Made by a program: the position numbers and the translations under genes. Under the pieces are notes generated by a model that was given only the letters and a program-made list of their open reading frames with translations, did no database searches and was not told where the DNA came from. This document shows, in pieces, positions 11,797 to 22,452 of a DNA stretch of 64,000 nucleotides; the stretch's first letter is position 1; every line of letters starts with the position of its first letter. Where the stretch lies: assembly GCA_036784855.1 (NCBI GenBank), contig JAZDSV010000034.1, forward strand, positions 1-64,000, read 5' to 3'. This DNA is from Aphelidium insulamus (taxonomy: Eukaryota; Aphelidiomycota; Aphelidea; Aphelidiaceae).

Positions 11797-13910
11797 TCAT
11801 CTCGTAAACTGCCCCGTTGTCACACTGGACGACCATTTGGCAGATGCGTCGGCCACCTCACGCACAAAAGAGCCGCTATTATGTATAGTCGTACCGCCCA
11901 ACACCACTCGGACTCCCGGGTTTGCCGCGTTGAACATTGTAACCACGCGTGCTTCAGCGTACGTTGCGCCGCCCACGATAAACACTACAATGTCCTGTGG
12001 CCTATGTACGACATGGAGATCAGCAAATGAGGTAATCTCATGCGAAGGCGGACAAACAAATGATCAACAAACATACTGTCATAACCTTGCACACGATTAA
12101 CAAGCACGCAGACTACTCACATTGTTGACAAATACACAAAGCAAACAACACTTATTTACAACACACAAGTAGATACACATACTTGTCGCGCGAACTGCCT
12201 TCCACAAACGGGTAGAGCATCTCCTTCAGTTTGAGCTTGACCAACGAGTCCAGGATCTCTGCAAGCCACGGCGTATGCTGTGTGTACACATTTTCCACGC
12301 CCTGCAGACCGCGAAATATGGTCTTGCCCTTGGACAATATACTGCTATTGGACAGGATGTCTTCCTGGCGGTTTTCGGAACTGGCATATCGCAACAAGGC
12401 ACCGATGGCGGACACGCGCCGCTCCTCCACGCCCGACTGTAGCAGCTGCGCCATAAGGGTGGGCAATGCGCTCTGTGGCATCCTCTCGTATCGCAGACCA
12501 TACAGAATCACCAGCCGGATCTTGTGTTCGGCGTCGATATTGGGTTTCGAGAGGAATTCCTGCAGCATCTTCAAATCTCCGGCGTGCGACTCAAAGCAGG
12601 CAATGTTCTGCTCCAGCTCGCCTACCGCCAGCAGACTATTCTTCTCCACCACACGACTCAGCTCTCCCACCAGCGCCACATGCTTGCTGACATTGCCGGC
12701 CAGCTTGCGGAACTCGGGGTACTCTTCGATGAAGCGCTTCATCTCGCTAATTGACTCGATCTTCATGTTGGTCTTGGTCTTGGACTGATATTCGTCCACG
12801 TGGGATTTTATGTTGGCGCCCAGATCGCCCAGATTCAGCAGCATGTTGGCCTTGAAGAAGGAATCATTGTCGGCGGACAGGACAATTTCCTGCGCAAGAA
12901 ATTGCAGTCAAGAGTGCTCATTATTAGTCCATCATTATGATATCACTTACGCGCAGTTCCGGTCGAATGTCGGGCACGTGCGACATATCCACACGGCCAT
13001 TGGTGATGGTGAGTAGTTCATGCACCATTGCCTGATAGGTCCACTGGTTCAGCAGTGGCGTGACGGGATCATTGCGACGGTCAAGCAACAGCAGAATGGG
13101 CGGCGTGTCGGGGCGTCGAAAGTCAAACAGTTGCGATTCTTGCTGCATTTGATACTAACAACATAAGATTATAAGAGAGAGAGAGAGAGAGAGTTTTAGC
13201 AACTTTAAGACCCCACCTGAACTTCCGCTGCCAGACGCTTGGCCATGGAACTATTCTTGGCATAGCGGATCAGCGGCCGCTTCTTGAGTGCCAGTAGAAC
13301 CGCCATCAAACCCTCAACACTGCGCTGAAAGGCATGACCATCCCATATGTGTGGAGAGTCGCCGTATATGGGATGAGTGGGTCCGGCCAGTTGCAGCGAG
13401 AACAAATCGCCGTTGACGGCCGAGAAATCGGCATAGTACTCCGCCACCTCGCGCACCACCTCCAACTCGTCCACCTCGGCCAGCCGTTCAATTTGTGACT
13501 TTTTCAATATATTCGTAAAGACTGGACTCGCCGGTCAGCGGTGGTCTGGATAGGAGATGCACACACCCAGCACGTACAGAGGTGGTAGGCCCCGTAGTAG
13601 GGATCACGCAGCTCCTCCACCACAAACTGCACCGACTCGGGCGTGGGCCGCAGTATGCACACACACTTCATGTGCCGCATCTTGTCGCGGGTCTTCTTGT
13701 CGATGCGGTCAATGAGATACACCTCCTTGGTGAGGAGCTGCGATTGCGTGAGCACTACCGACACGTATGGCGTCTGTGCGAGTCAGCCTAGTCCAGTGGT
13801 ACAGAGAGCACCAGACGTACGGTATCCGCATCCAGCAGCAGGACCTTCATGCCGGCCACCTCGGCGATGGCCTTGTTGACGTAGTTTTGCACCGCCTTGA
13901 CCAGGTCCAT
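11797..13910 (-). CDS. VPS45: Vps45, Sec1/Munc18-family vesicle fusion regulator
   Basis: Vps45 binds endosomal/TGN syntaxins (Tlg2/Pep12 class) and controls SNARE assembly in Golgi-to-endosome traffic. Six exons: 13821..13910, 13578..13773, 13217..13521, 12951..13154, 12183..12889 and 11797..12001, giving 568 residues, close to yeast Vps45 (577). Family marks: the N-terminal [52 protein letters not shown], a central helical block and the C-terminal [17 protein letters not shown]. The last intron is 181 nt, long for this region. A (GA)n run sits inside the third intron. All phases agree. Confidence 0.95.
13174..13193. repeat. (GA)n microsatellite inside a VPS45 intron
   Basis: About ten GA dinucleotides within the intron between VPS45 exons 3 and 4. 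On the coding strand this is a CT-rich tract upstream of the acceptor. Confidence 0.8.
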
Positions 13911-14449
13911 GTTGATTGTGGTGTGTTGTGTATTGCTCTGTTGTGAGTATTTACAGACTGTACAGTACAACTTGCTTGTTGTCGATTGCTTACCTGCACT
14001 GTACTGTATGTTATCGTCGAGACTGCAAGTATGCAAGTTTATTTGGCCTTCTTCAGGGCCGTGTCAGGTTTATGTGCAGATATGTGCATTTTGGTCGTTT
14101 CAAGCTCGATCATCGTTTAACTGCCAGGCGGAGAGTTGAGCAATAATGCTGCATCCTATATCCGCGATACCTATCACGTGCGGCAGAAGCATAAATGCAA
14201 CTCATGGCGCAATTGCACTCCCGGTGATCCGTTAGTGCTAATGCCTAGTCTGTTGATCATTAAGGCAGAGTATGACAGAGTGTGACTGCATTATGGCAGA
14301 GCGACAGTCAATCAGTCCGGGACAGGAAATCATTCTGGGAAATCGCGAAGTCACTCGGGGTCGGGTGATTGGCTGGTTGGAATCCGCCTGATGGATCCCT
14401 TTTCGGGCGCGGTTGTCCTACAACAACTTATATCGCGTAATACACACAT

Positions 14450-14486
<37 letters not shown>

Positions 14487-14562
14487 CTCCATTATCCTGT
14501 GTCCGCTCACACAGACGCGCACCGACAGACCGCATACACACTGAGCTCATTCGGATAAGATC
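13911..14562. other. Divergent intergenic region between VPS45 and cyclin Y
   Basis: About 650 bases with no convincing gene. It holds a compound (CA)n(TA)n microsatellite at 14442-14486, about 75-120 bp before the cyclin Y ATG. That position makes the TA-rich half a candidate core promoter element. Confidence 0.55.
14442..14486. repeat. Compound (CA)n(TA)n microsatellite
   Basis: A run of ACACAC units changes into TATATA units directly upstream of the cyclin Y gene. It is seen directly; a promoter role is inference. Confidence 0.85.
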
Positions 14563-17500
14563 ATGGGTCGCGACAAGTTGGGCACGGCATCGGGTTCGAC
14601 AGTGGCTGCTGAGGCGGCACTGTTATTTCGCGCCCGGTCCAGTGAACATGTAGTGGCCAAGAAGGCATCGCCAACCGTGCGCCGGCAACTGTCGGCATCG
14701 GCAACCCCTAGCGGCACTAGTCCCGCCTCCTCCACGGGCAACTTGCAACCGCCGCCAGCCGCAAACGGAAAGCATAATTCGTCTGGCACCCCGCTGGAGC
14801 GTCTGTCGGCGTCGGCCGGTGCCAGTTCCGCGTCACTGCGCGCAGCCAAGTCCAATAGTACCATACTGACGCGTGCGTTGGGCGGCGCCGGCTCGTCATC
14901 GTTCTCGTTCGGCAACGCGTCATCAAACACTACGGCTTCATCGGCCTCGGTGTCCAAGTCATCATCCGTGTCGTCGTTCTTCACGGCACACAGCGCCGAT
15001 GCAGCACCGACGACATCGAGTGGTGTTGCCGCCGCCGGTCAAACGATCAGTGGCGGCGTGGATGCCGGCCCCGCGGTGTCCTCCAAGTCAAAGTCCAAGC
15101 GGTCTGGAGGCAGCAGTGGTAAGCGGAAAGGCGCCACATCGCCCACCACGGCCACCGCTAGTGCCACTACGGCCACCGCAGACATACTCGTGTATCCCAC
15201 GGACGATGACGCGCTCGGTGTTAATGTTCCTCTCCAACATCCCCCGCCACATCCCCCGCCACAGCCACAGCCACAGCCACAGCCACAATCACATCCTCCG
15301 GCCAAGAGTCCGCAGACCGCCGCTGCCAGCAAGATCGTGGCGGCCATATTTAGGCGCCGGGGAAGTGCCGACTCTGCCGCCCAGACCACGTCTCGGCGTT
15401 CCCGACAAAACTCTGGTGGCAGCGGCAGTCGGCAACATGGCCAGCACGGACTGACCCCGTCGCGCTCGCTGGTGGACCGCATTGCCGGCGGTCTGCTGGC
15501 GCCATTCGGCTCCCTGGCCTCGTCCAGCTCAGCGTCGCACGTGGCCAATACGCTTCCGCCACCCGCGCCGCCGCCGGAACCCGTGCCGGACCTGCTGGCC
15601 ATGCTGGAGGTGATGCGGAGGCCGCGGCGGTACGCGTGGAAGTCCCCGGTCCTGCGCGACGACACATACATCGCCGACATCCTGCTGCAGGGCGACACGG
15701 CCAGCTATGACAACCTGAAGCGGCGTCTGCACAGCCGCAGCACAATGAGCTGTGCCAGCACCACCTCGGTCTCATCTGCGGGTGGCGGCCACGGTGGCAC
15801 CAGCGGTGGCACTGGCAGCGGCGACGACCTGTGGAGCGATGCGCAGTCGTCGTCCGCGTCGCGACACACCCAACATCGGTACCGCCGCCAACAACAGCAA
15901 CAGCAACAGCAACGTACCAGCGGAGACCAGCTCTCAACCACACGCTCCTCGTCGCTCATGTCCATCGGGGCCGGCAGCGGCAGCATGGTGTCGGTGGCAG
16001 AGACGGCCGATGACTTGCCCGACATTGCCGGCGGCAGCACAAGCCGCATGGCATCTACGGTGCAGCTGGGGTCCGCGCCCCCAGGAAGCTACTCCAGCAT
16101 TGGCAGCACCGCTCTGCTGGGTTCCGCATCAGCCAGCAGCGTCACCGCGGCCGTGGTCACCCCCACCGACATTGAAGGTGTGTCCCAGTGTGTCTTGGAT
16201 GTGCGAGTCCCGCATCTCATCTCTTCATGCGCAGCCGCCATCAACGGTGTCTCCCTGCTGTCACTGGGAGGCGGCCAGGCCAGCCATGCCGCTGCTGCCG
16301 TCGCCGCTGCCAGACGAGACATCCTGATCAACGTGGTGCAAGCATCGCCCGCCAACACACGTGATGGAGGCGGCGGCGGCGATGGCGAACTGGCTGGCAC
16401 GGACTCGCGCCGCATATCGGCTAGCGTGGACTTGGTGGTGTTGGCGGCACCGCGACTTCCCAAGCGCCCCGTGCCCACCCAGACCGTGGACGCCAAGTCG
16501 CTGGTCCGTCCGCAGCAGCTGGTCAAGTTCAACTCGTGCAGCACACTCTTCACCATCGACAGCACGCTGTTCAAGCCCACCTCTTCGCCCGAACAGCTGG
16601 ACATCACGTTGAAGGCCGTGGCGCACGCCATAATGTCGCACCTGGACCGCACCTACTCCTTCTACAGCAATCTGGCCGAGTATGAGCGCGTGAACCGGGT
16701 GCGGACAGCCGATTGCCTGTCTGCACGGGTGATAAACACCTCGGACGTGCTGTCGGAAAAGAGTTACCCCATCTGGAAGATACGCTACATCCCGCACGAG
16801 GTGGTGGAGCGTCCGCAGCTGATGCCCAGTCCCTCGTTTGACGAGATCTACACCTTTCTCAAGCAGGTTTTCAGTGCCGCCCAGCTCAACACCGAGGTGG
16901 GCATCATCACGTTGATCTATCTGGAGCGCTTCCTGGCCGCCACAAAGATCTCGCTGCATGGGATAAACTGTTTCCGCAGCATTCTGGGCGCGCTGATGCT
17001 GGCCACCAAGGTGTGGGACGACAATGCGGTGTGGAACGTCGACTTCAAGTGCATCATGTCCGACCTAGACCTGAATGACCTGAACTACCTGGAGCGCTGG
17101 TGGCTGGGCAAGGTCGGGTTTGATGTGTCGGTGAAGCGCGGCCTGTTTGCAAAGTACTGGTTCGAACTGCGCGAACTCATTGACCGGCTGTGGGGTGTGC
17201 GGCTCACACGCAAACTGAGCGGCCCGGTCACGACAGACGGTACGCAGGCAGCGCACACATCTGGCGGCGGCGCTATGGGCAGATCCACTGACAGCGCAAC
17301 CACGTGGTCCAGTCGGAGTAGCAGCGGCGATGTAGCCCCGTCATCGCTGGCACAGGGCCCCCGTCTGACTCGCCCCGGCTCCATGACAATGTCGACGGCC
17401 CGCTCATCCGTCACCGGTGACTACGATCATGCCGTGGAACAGTTGCGTCTGGCCGGCATGGGCGGCTTGCCGGCCAAGCCCCTCACGGAGGACCACGTGC

Positions 17501-17937
17501 ATCGCATGTCCGCCTCTACCACCTACTCACAGTCCCGCATTCGAGAGTCGTTTTCGCGAGCACTGGGTGCCGCACCGTCCGGCAGCTCATTCAGCATATT
17601 CTCCTGGGACACCTCCACAACGGCCAACGGGTCCACCCACGTCGCACAGTCCACATCATTCGACGCGACCAGCAATGTTATCGCCGAATCCCAGGCGTGG
17701 CTCAAGAAGAGGCAAAGTCTGGACGTGGCCATAAAAAAGACTGCCTCAACGCTGCACGGCCCAGTCGAGATGGATGGCGGAAATGGTGGCGGAAACAGCA
17801 GCAATAATGCAAACGCTGGCGGGTTCGGCAGTGAAATTCCGCCCGCCGACGTCTTTGGTTGGGGCGCTTCCAACCTGCGCCGCAGCAAGAGCGACAATCA
17901 GTATACGCCGGCTGTTCCGGCCGCCAGTGTGCTTTAA
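14563..17937 (+). CDS. Cyclin Y (CCNY)-like protein with a very long N-terminal extension
   Basis: Cyclin Y proteins activate PFTK-type CDKs (CDK14/16) at membranes. The open frame gives 1124 residues. About 650 N-terminal residues are low-complexity (Ser/Ala/Gly, Gln and a His/Pro/Gln run near residues 225-245). Then come CCNY hallmarks: CSTLFTIDST (about 657), an AHAIMSHL helix, and a cyclin box (about 760-880) with FSAAQLNTEVGIITLIYLERFL and LATKVWDDNAVWNVDF. The C-terminus RRSKSDNQYTP resembles the 14-3-3-binding tail of CCNY. Human CCNY is only 341 residues. Positions 16178..16234 look like a 57-nt, stop-free, frame-preserving intron (GTGTGT...GCGCAG); if spliced the protein loses 19 residues. 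The N-terminal MG lacks a clear myristoylation consensus. Confidence 0.88.
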   Translation: MGRDKLGTASGSTVAAEAALLFRARSSEHVVAKKASPTVRRQLSASATPSGTSPASSTGNLQPPPAANGKHNSSGTPLERLSASAGASSASLRAAKSNSTILTRALGGAGSSSFSFGNASSNTTASSASVSKSSSVSSFFTAHSADAAPTTSSGVAAAGQTISGGVDAGPAVSSKSKSKRSGGSSGKRKGATSPTTATASATTATADILVYPTDDDALGVNVPLQHPPPHPPPQPQPQPQPQSHPPAKSPQTAAASKIVAAIFRRRGSADSAAQTTSRRSRQNSGGSGSRQHGQHGLTPSRSLVDRIAGGLLAPFGSLASSSSASHVANTLPPPAPPPEPVPDLLAMLEVMRRPRRYAWKSPVLRDDTYIADILLQGDTASYDNLKRRLHSRSTMSCASTTSVSSAGGGHGGTSGGTGSGDDLWSDAQSSSASRHTQHRYRRQQQQQQQQRTSGDQLSTTRSSSLMSIGAGSGSMVSVAETADDLPDIAGGSTSRMASTVQLGSAPPGSYSSIGSTALLGSASASSVTAAVVTPTDIEGVSQCVLDVRVPHLISSCAAAINGVSLLSLGGGQASHAAAAVAAARRDILINVVQASPANTRDGGGGGDGELAGTDSRRISASVDLVVLAAPRLPKRPVPTQTVDAKSLVRPQQLVKFNSCSTLFTIDSTLFKPTSSPEQLDITLKAVAHAIMSHLDRTYSFYSNLAEYERVNRVRTADCLSARVINTSDVLSEKSYPIWKIRYIPHEVVERPQLMPSPSFDEIYTFLKQVFSAAQLNTEVGIITLIYLERFLAATKISLHGINCFRSILGALMLATKVWDDNAVWNVDFKCIMSDLDLNDLNYLERWWLGKVGFDVSVKRGLFAKYWFELRELIDRLWGVRLTRKLSGPVTTDGTQAAHTSGGGAMGRSTDSATTWSSRSSSGDVAPSSLAQGPRLTRPGSMTMSTARSSVTGDYDHAVEQLRLAGMGGLPAKPLTEDHVHRMSASTTYSQSRIRESFSRALGAAPSGSSFSIFSWDTSTTANGSTHVAQSTSFDATSNVIAESQAWLKKRQSLDVAIKKTASTLHGPVEMDGGNGGGNSSNNANAGGFGSEIPPADVFGWGASNLRRSKSDNQYTPAVPAASVL
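15232..15300 (+). repeat. Coding CCNCCACAN/CCACAG repeat (His-Pro-Gln tract)
   Basis: Short tandem CCGCCACAT and CCACAG units within the cyclin Y extension encode a His/Pro/Gln-rich tract. Confidence 0.8.
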
Positions 17938-18055
17938 TAGTAGATTCTCATTCAGACATGCATGCTAGTAAGATATTTCCACGGTGTTCAGAGACAACAC
18001 ATGCTCACCGCCAAATACTGTATAACAATCAACTGGACTCTAATCTATGGAGTGA

Positions 18056-19807
18056 TCAAGCGTCGGGAAAGTGGTTCAGCCGGTAGAGCAGGGCGCGGCC
18101 CTTGTCGTTGCCCACGGCAAGGTATCCGCCATTGGGACTGAATGCCATGCACTGCACATAGCTGAGCGGCGTCTGGCTGGTGGGCCAGTTCTTGTACGTG
18201 CGCATGGACGGCAGATGCACGACGCGCAGCTGGTCCTTCTTCACCCGACTGCTGTAGGCCATCAGCTGTCTGTCGTCAGTGAAAACACAGTTGTCGATAT
18301 AAGTGGTCAGGCTAGTTAGGATCTTGGCCGGCCGCGGTGTCTGCGTATTGTCACAATCGGTCGCGTGGTACAGATTGACAATGCCGGACTGGCTGCCGGC
18401 GCCGTAAAACTGCGTAGTGGCAGCCAGCGAAGTGGTGTTCAGCGAGCCGTCGTCAGTGAACCGGTGGCGACACCGGCGCATACGCATATCCCATATGTAT
18501 ACCTCGCCGTCGCTGCCTGCAGAGAGAAGCGTGTGACCGTCGGTGCCAGCATAACTCAGCGCGCCCACACTGCCGTTCATCTTCATGGTGCCCACCCACT
18601 GCTTGGAGTCACGCGACACTAACACAATGTCGCCGTCACGGCCGGTAAATGCAATCAACTTGTTGTCGGGCGACAACGTGAAGGATTCAAACGACTTTTC
18701 ATCACGACCTCGAATGCCCGGCACCTTTGTGACTGCGCCCGCCTCCAGGTCGTACGAGTAGAAAAACTTTCTCCGCCCGGCCAGCACTACTTCACGGCCG
18801 TCACATGTAAACTGAGCCTTCATTATCGGCATATCCTTGAAGAGCGCCGACTGCACTTTAAGATTCTGCTTGCCGTCAATGGCAAACAGACGCAATGTCT
18901 TGTCCAGGCCAGCGGTAAGCATGACCCGACCGCCAGGATGCCACTGAACCGATCGTACAATGGACTCGTTGTAGTCTTGCCAGTTGGCATCGCGCACGCG
19001 AGTGACATCAAGAGAATCCGCGGACAGAAGGGAATTACGACCAGCAAGTAAACTCTCCGAAGTCGTAAATATACTTTTCGCGGCTGGCGTGGTAGCGGTG
19101 GCAGCCCATTTAGGCTTTGGGAACAATCGTTCGTACTGGTCCCGCAGTCGAGTCTCATAGTCGGTCACGGTAATGTGGCGCTCGGTGTCAGTGCGGCGAA
19201 GTTTGCGCGTCAATGCCCGCTTGCCAATATCCACAGTTTTGCCACCGGCAGTCAAATCGCCAGCAGACGCGTCATCGTCGACCCACACGGCGGGTTTGCC
19301 AGTGCTTGCCAGACTCTCCAAACCAGATGAGCGCCGGCTGAAGGGATTTTCCATTTCAATTGGCTGTGCAACGCCATCCACTACAACTGCATTGTCCACA
19401 GCGAATAGCTACATATTAAGTTTTACAACGTGTCAATGTATAAATTTTTCATCGCTCACCTGATTATCAGCAAGCAGAGATACTTCGTGGACCGTGCCAT
19501 CATTATCATGATCATCATCCAATGACGCCATGCCGTCCAACACACTTCCGGCATGCAACTCTCCGAAGAGATAAGATTCCAGCGCTGCATCATCGCCATC
19601 CACCAGAGCCACGGTGTTTGCGTCCACAGCAGAGGCGCGACCGCGTTTTTTCCGCCGGCTCTGATTGTGAAGGTGGTCGTGATCATTCACTGCGACCTCG
19701 TCCTTATCGGCGGTGATGGAGCAAGGAGGCGATGGTGGCATCGACATATCTTCGTTTGCCGCGGACTCCTTAAAGTCCGAAATAGGCTTTACGCGTTTTG
19801 GCGCCAT
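18056..19807 (-). CDS. UTP18: Utp18, WD40 component of the U3 small-subunit processome
   Basis: Utp18 works in the nucleolus in 18S pre-rRNA processing. Two exons: 19460..19807 and 18056..19408, giving 566 residues. The N-terminus is acidic and Lys/Arg-rich with LESYLFGELHAGSVLDG, matching the conserved region before the propeller. The WD40 part starts near residue 260 and includes VRSVQWHPGGRVMLTAGLDKTLRLF, LLSAGSDGEVYIWDMRMRRCRHRF and MAFSPNGGYLAVGNDKGRALLYRL. The start is the first ATG of the frame, reading MAPKRVKP. The 5' flank is a pyrimidine tract on the coding strand (about 19855-19931). Identification is firm. Confidence 0.92.
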
Positions 19808-20268
19808 TTGTGATTCTCTTTTTCTCGCTGGCAAACCGACACCGATTGAAGCCAGGAAAGAAGAAAGACTCAGAAAGAAGAAAAAACAAGAAAGAAGAAA
19901 AACGTGAAAAAAAAACGGAAGAAAAACCCACGCCGATCATTAAGCGCCTCGGTCATGACGCTGTTACCCACGCCGAGATGCCAGCCAGTACTTGATACAA
20001 CTACTCCATGTAACTCTGCTTTCAAAGATACCAGTTAAGCAGGCAAGTAAGAGGAAATAGAGCTGTAGCTGTCTGTGTAAGGTAAAGTTTGATGCCGAGT
20101 ACAATAAAGATGCAGAAGTAAGAAGGGAGACCGGTATGCGCTGTAGGCTTATGGACACTGCCGATGATGTGAAGGTGGCATTATTGATGGAACTGTACAA
20201 GTAAATATCCACGAGCTGTGGAAGATCTCAACTGCATTTGAGGAGCAACCGAACAAATTACCGGAATA
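19808..20268. other. Divergent intergenic region with a strong purine/pyrimidine strand bias
   Basis: No gene is seen. From about 19855 to 19931 the + strand is nearly pure A/G (AAGAAG-like), hence a C/T tract on the UTP18 coding strand just upstream of its start. The rest separates UTP18 from the outward-reading O-fucosyltransferase-like gene. Confidence 0.6.
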
Positions 20269-22452
20269 ATGAACGGCCAGTCGACGACCGTGAAACGCAT
20301 CTCGGCCCGGCCATATGCGGCACCGAGGTCCGTTGGCGGACGCGGCGGGCGCTACTCTTCTGGCCGGTCATGGAGGACACTTGTTAGAGACCTGTCGCTG
20401 GTGTGCCTGGCATGCGTCGCCGTCCAGTTTTGTGCGCCGGCACTCTTTCCCGCCAGCCTGTCGCTCGAGCGAGCACATGATGCCGGTGCTGCGCCTGCGC
20501 ACCCAACTGGCGCTCAAACAATGGATACCGAGAGTGGCAGCGCTACTGACAATACTGACGGACATGAGGACACTATAAGTGGTGTGACAGCCGGTGATGG
20601 GCGTCTGCAGCGCTTCTTGGAGGGCGGCAAGTGGCTACGAGACTGGCCGCGTGAACTGCTGCCCACATCGCCGCTGCTCGATGCATTCTGGCAAACGATA
20701 GAACGCTGCCTGCCCGACAATGGCGTTGTTCAGTCGGTGCAAGAGATGGTTGCGCTGTCGACGTGTGTTGCGCCCGCGCTCCCCGCACTCAGAACCGACC
20801 TCGCGCTTTCGGCGGCGTCAAGTAGCGGCATAGTGACTGTGATATGGAGCGGGACTGAGCAGCAATCTGTGGTGATGACCAACACCACCAGGCACTTGAT
20901 ATCAGCTATGGGGAAGCAAGGCGTAGCTGCAACTATAGCTACAGTAGCATTGACGTCAACTCTCGTACTGGCGGACAGTGCTGCGACGATTGCTGCCAGC
21001 CGTGTCATAGTCGCCATGGACAAATTTGCGTGGAAGCTGGCAGCAGTTCTGGCATCGCCGCGCTCTATTATCGTCGATGCGTCGGCGCAGCGCAATTCAG
21101 ACGGAGCGTACGACGAGTTGGCAAGTTCGAGGCAAGTGGCGGTCCTTCAGCATTCTTTGGGCAATGTCGCCGACGACAATGACGGCAAAGCTGTGGCTGT
21201 GCTGGTCAAATATGCCGCCGACTTTGTCACCACCCGGTTCCTGCTGTATATGCCCTGGGAACAGCTCAACAACCAGCTCATAGAGTTTAAAGTTGCGTGC
21301 GCCATGGCCGCCAAACTTGACAGGGTTTTAGTACTGCCGATGCTGGGCAGCAGGCGATCTAACGTGACCGGGGATGCGCAATGGGATTTCACTTTCAACG
21401 TGCTCGACTTTGACTGGGCGCCGTTTGAACTGTATTTCGACGAGCGCCAGCTGCAGTTGCTGCCCTGTCGCTGGATAAGTGCCTCGAATTTCCGCGCTCT
21501 GTTCTATCACAATTTTGGGGTAGACTCTGCGTCGCCTAGCATGGACAGCGGGGCGTCCATTGGGCCATTGTTTTACAATCCTTTTGCTAAAGCTACAGTG
21601 GCCTCGCAACTGCACGACTACTACTGGTCGGTACTCCATTTGCCGCACAAGCAGACAATAACTACTCCGCGTCACTACCAACTCACTGCGGCGCAAGTAG
21701 TGGCGATATTCGATGCACAGGACAATAGCGAGCCCACAGCGCCACTTGCTATATCTGGTGTGGCGACTGGCTCGCTGCAGATTCTTGCGCTTGGGTGCAC
21801 CTTCTGGCTATATGGATTCGAGAGCGAGCAGCCGTACCCACTGCTTCAGTATGCTGACTACATGGACCACGAACTATATCGCTCGATTGCCGCTGCTCTC
21901 TTTTCGTCAGCACGTGGCAGCAACTCTAAAGCTGACGTGCGCTTATTGGCCCCATCTTTGGTGTCAAGTCTGCGCGAATCGGCAGCGAAGCTGGCAAGCA
22001 GCAACAAGCAGCCGGCACTATCAGGCGAACCCTTCATTGTTGCCATCCATTTGCGCCGCGGTGATTACTGGAAGAAGTGCCGCGGTATAAAGGACGACAA
22101 GTTGCGGGCGAAATGTTTTCCGACAGTCGAACAAATTGGAGCCACGGTCAAGGCAATTTTGCCGGCTGGACGTCCAACGGTACTCTACATTGCAACCAAT
22201 GCGCAAAGTGGAGATCGCGCCGAGTTTGCTGCGCTAGAGGCCGAATTTGATACCTGGTACTTGGACACGCTTGGTCGCGAGTTCAACGGACTTCTACCTG
22301 ACAGCAATGATGCGGTGAATCTGGCACTGTTGGACATGTCGATTTGTGCGCGCGCCGACTTCTTCATTGGCAATCTATACAGCTCATTCTCCCGGTCCAT
22401 ACTAGAGATGCGCAATCTGCGCAACGCCGCCGATAGTTCCAGCACATTCTGA
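20269..22452 (+). CDS. Type II membrane protein, GDP-fucose protein O-fucosyltransferase-like
   Basis: A single exon encodes 727 residues. A short basic cytosolic tail is followed by one membrane anchor (about residues 40-62, LSLVCLACVAVQFC), then a variable luminal stem and a catalytic-type domain. Family signs are YMPWEQLNNQLIEFKVACAMAAKLDRVLVLP (donor-site region of O-fucosyltransferases), HLRRGDYWKKC with the basic/acidic triad for GDP-sugar binding, YIATNA, and a C-terminal SICARADFFIGNLYSSFSRSI block with the Ser-rich motif of this fold. I infer a Golgi/ER fucosyltransferase; acceptor and subclass (POFUT1, POFUT2 or plant-like) cannot be told. No introns are evident. Confidence 0.75.
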   Translation: MNGQSTTVKRISARPYAAPRSVGGRGGRYSSGRSWRTLVRDLSLVCLACVAVQFCAPALFPASLSLERAHDAGAAPAHPTGAQTMDTESGSATDNTDGHEDTISGVTAGDGRLQRFLEGGKWLRDWPRELLPTSPLLDAFWQTIERCLPDNGVVQSVQEMVALSTCVAPALPALRTDLALSAASSSGIVTVIWSGTEQQSVVMTNTTRHLISAMGKQGVAATIATVALTSTLVLADSAATIAASRVIVAMDKFAWKLAAVLASPRSIIVDASAQRNSDGAYDELASSRQVAVLQHSLGNVADDNDGKAVAVLVKYAADFVTTRFLLYMPWEQLNNQLIEFKVACAMAAKLDRVLVLPMLGSRRSNVTGDAQWDFTFNVLDFDWAPFELYFDERQLQLLPCRWISASNFRALFYHNFGVDSASPSMDSGASIGPLFYNPFAKATVASQLHDYYWSVLHLPHKQTITTPRHYQLTAAQVVAIFDAQDNSEPTAPLAISGVATGSLQILALGCTFWLYGFESEQPYPLLQYADYMDHELYRSIAAALFSSARGSNSKADVRLLAPSLVSSLRESAAKLASSNKQPALSGEPFIVAIHLRRGDYWKKCRGIKDDKLRAKCFPTVEQIGATVKAILPAGRPTVLYIATNAQSGDRAEFAALEAEFDTWYLDTLGREFNGLLPDSNDAVNLALLDMSICARADFFIGNLYSSFSRSILEMRNLRNAADSSSTF

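Noticed and set aside
15039-16959. Long minus-strand frames within cyclin Y
   Set aside because: Low-complexity Cys/Arg/Gly-rich translations mirroring the Ser/Ala-rich coding strand.
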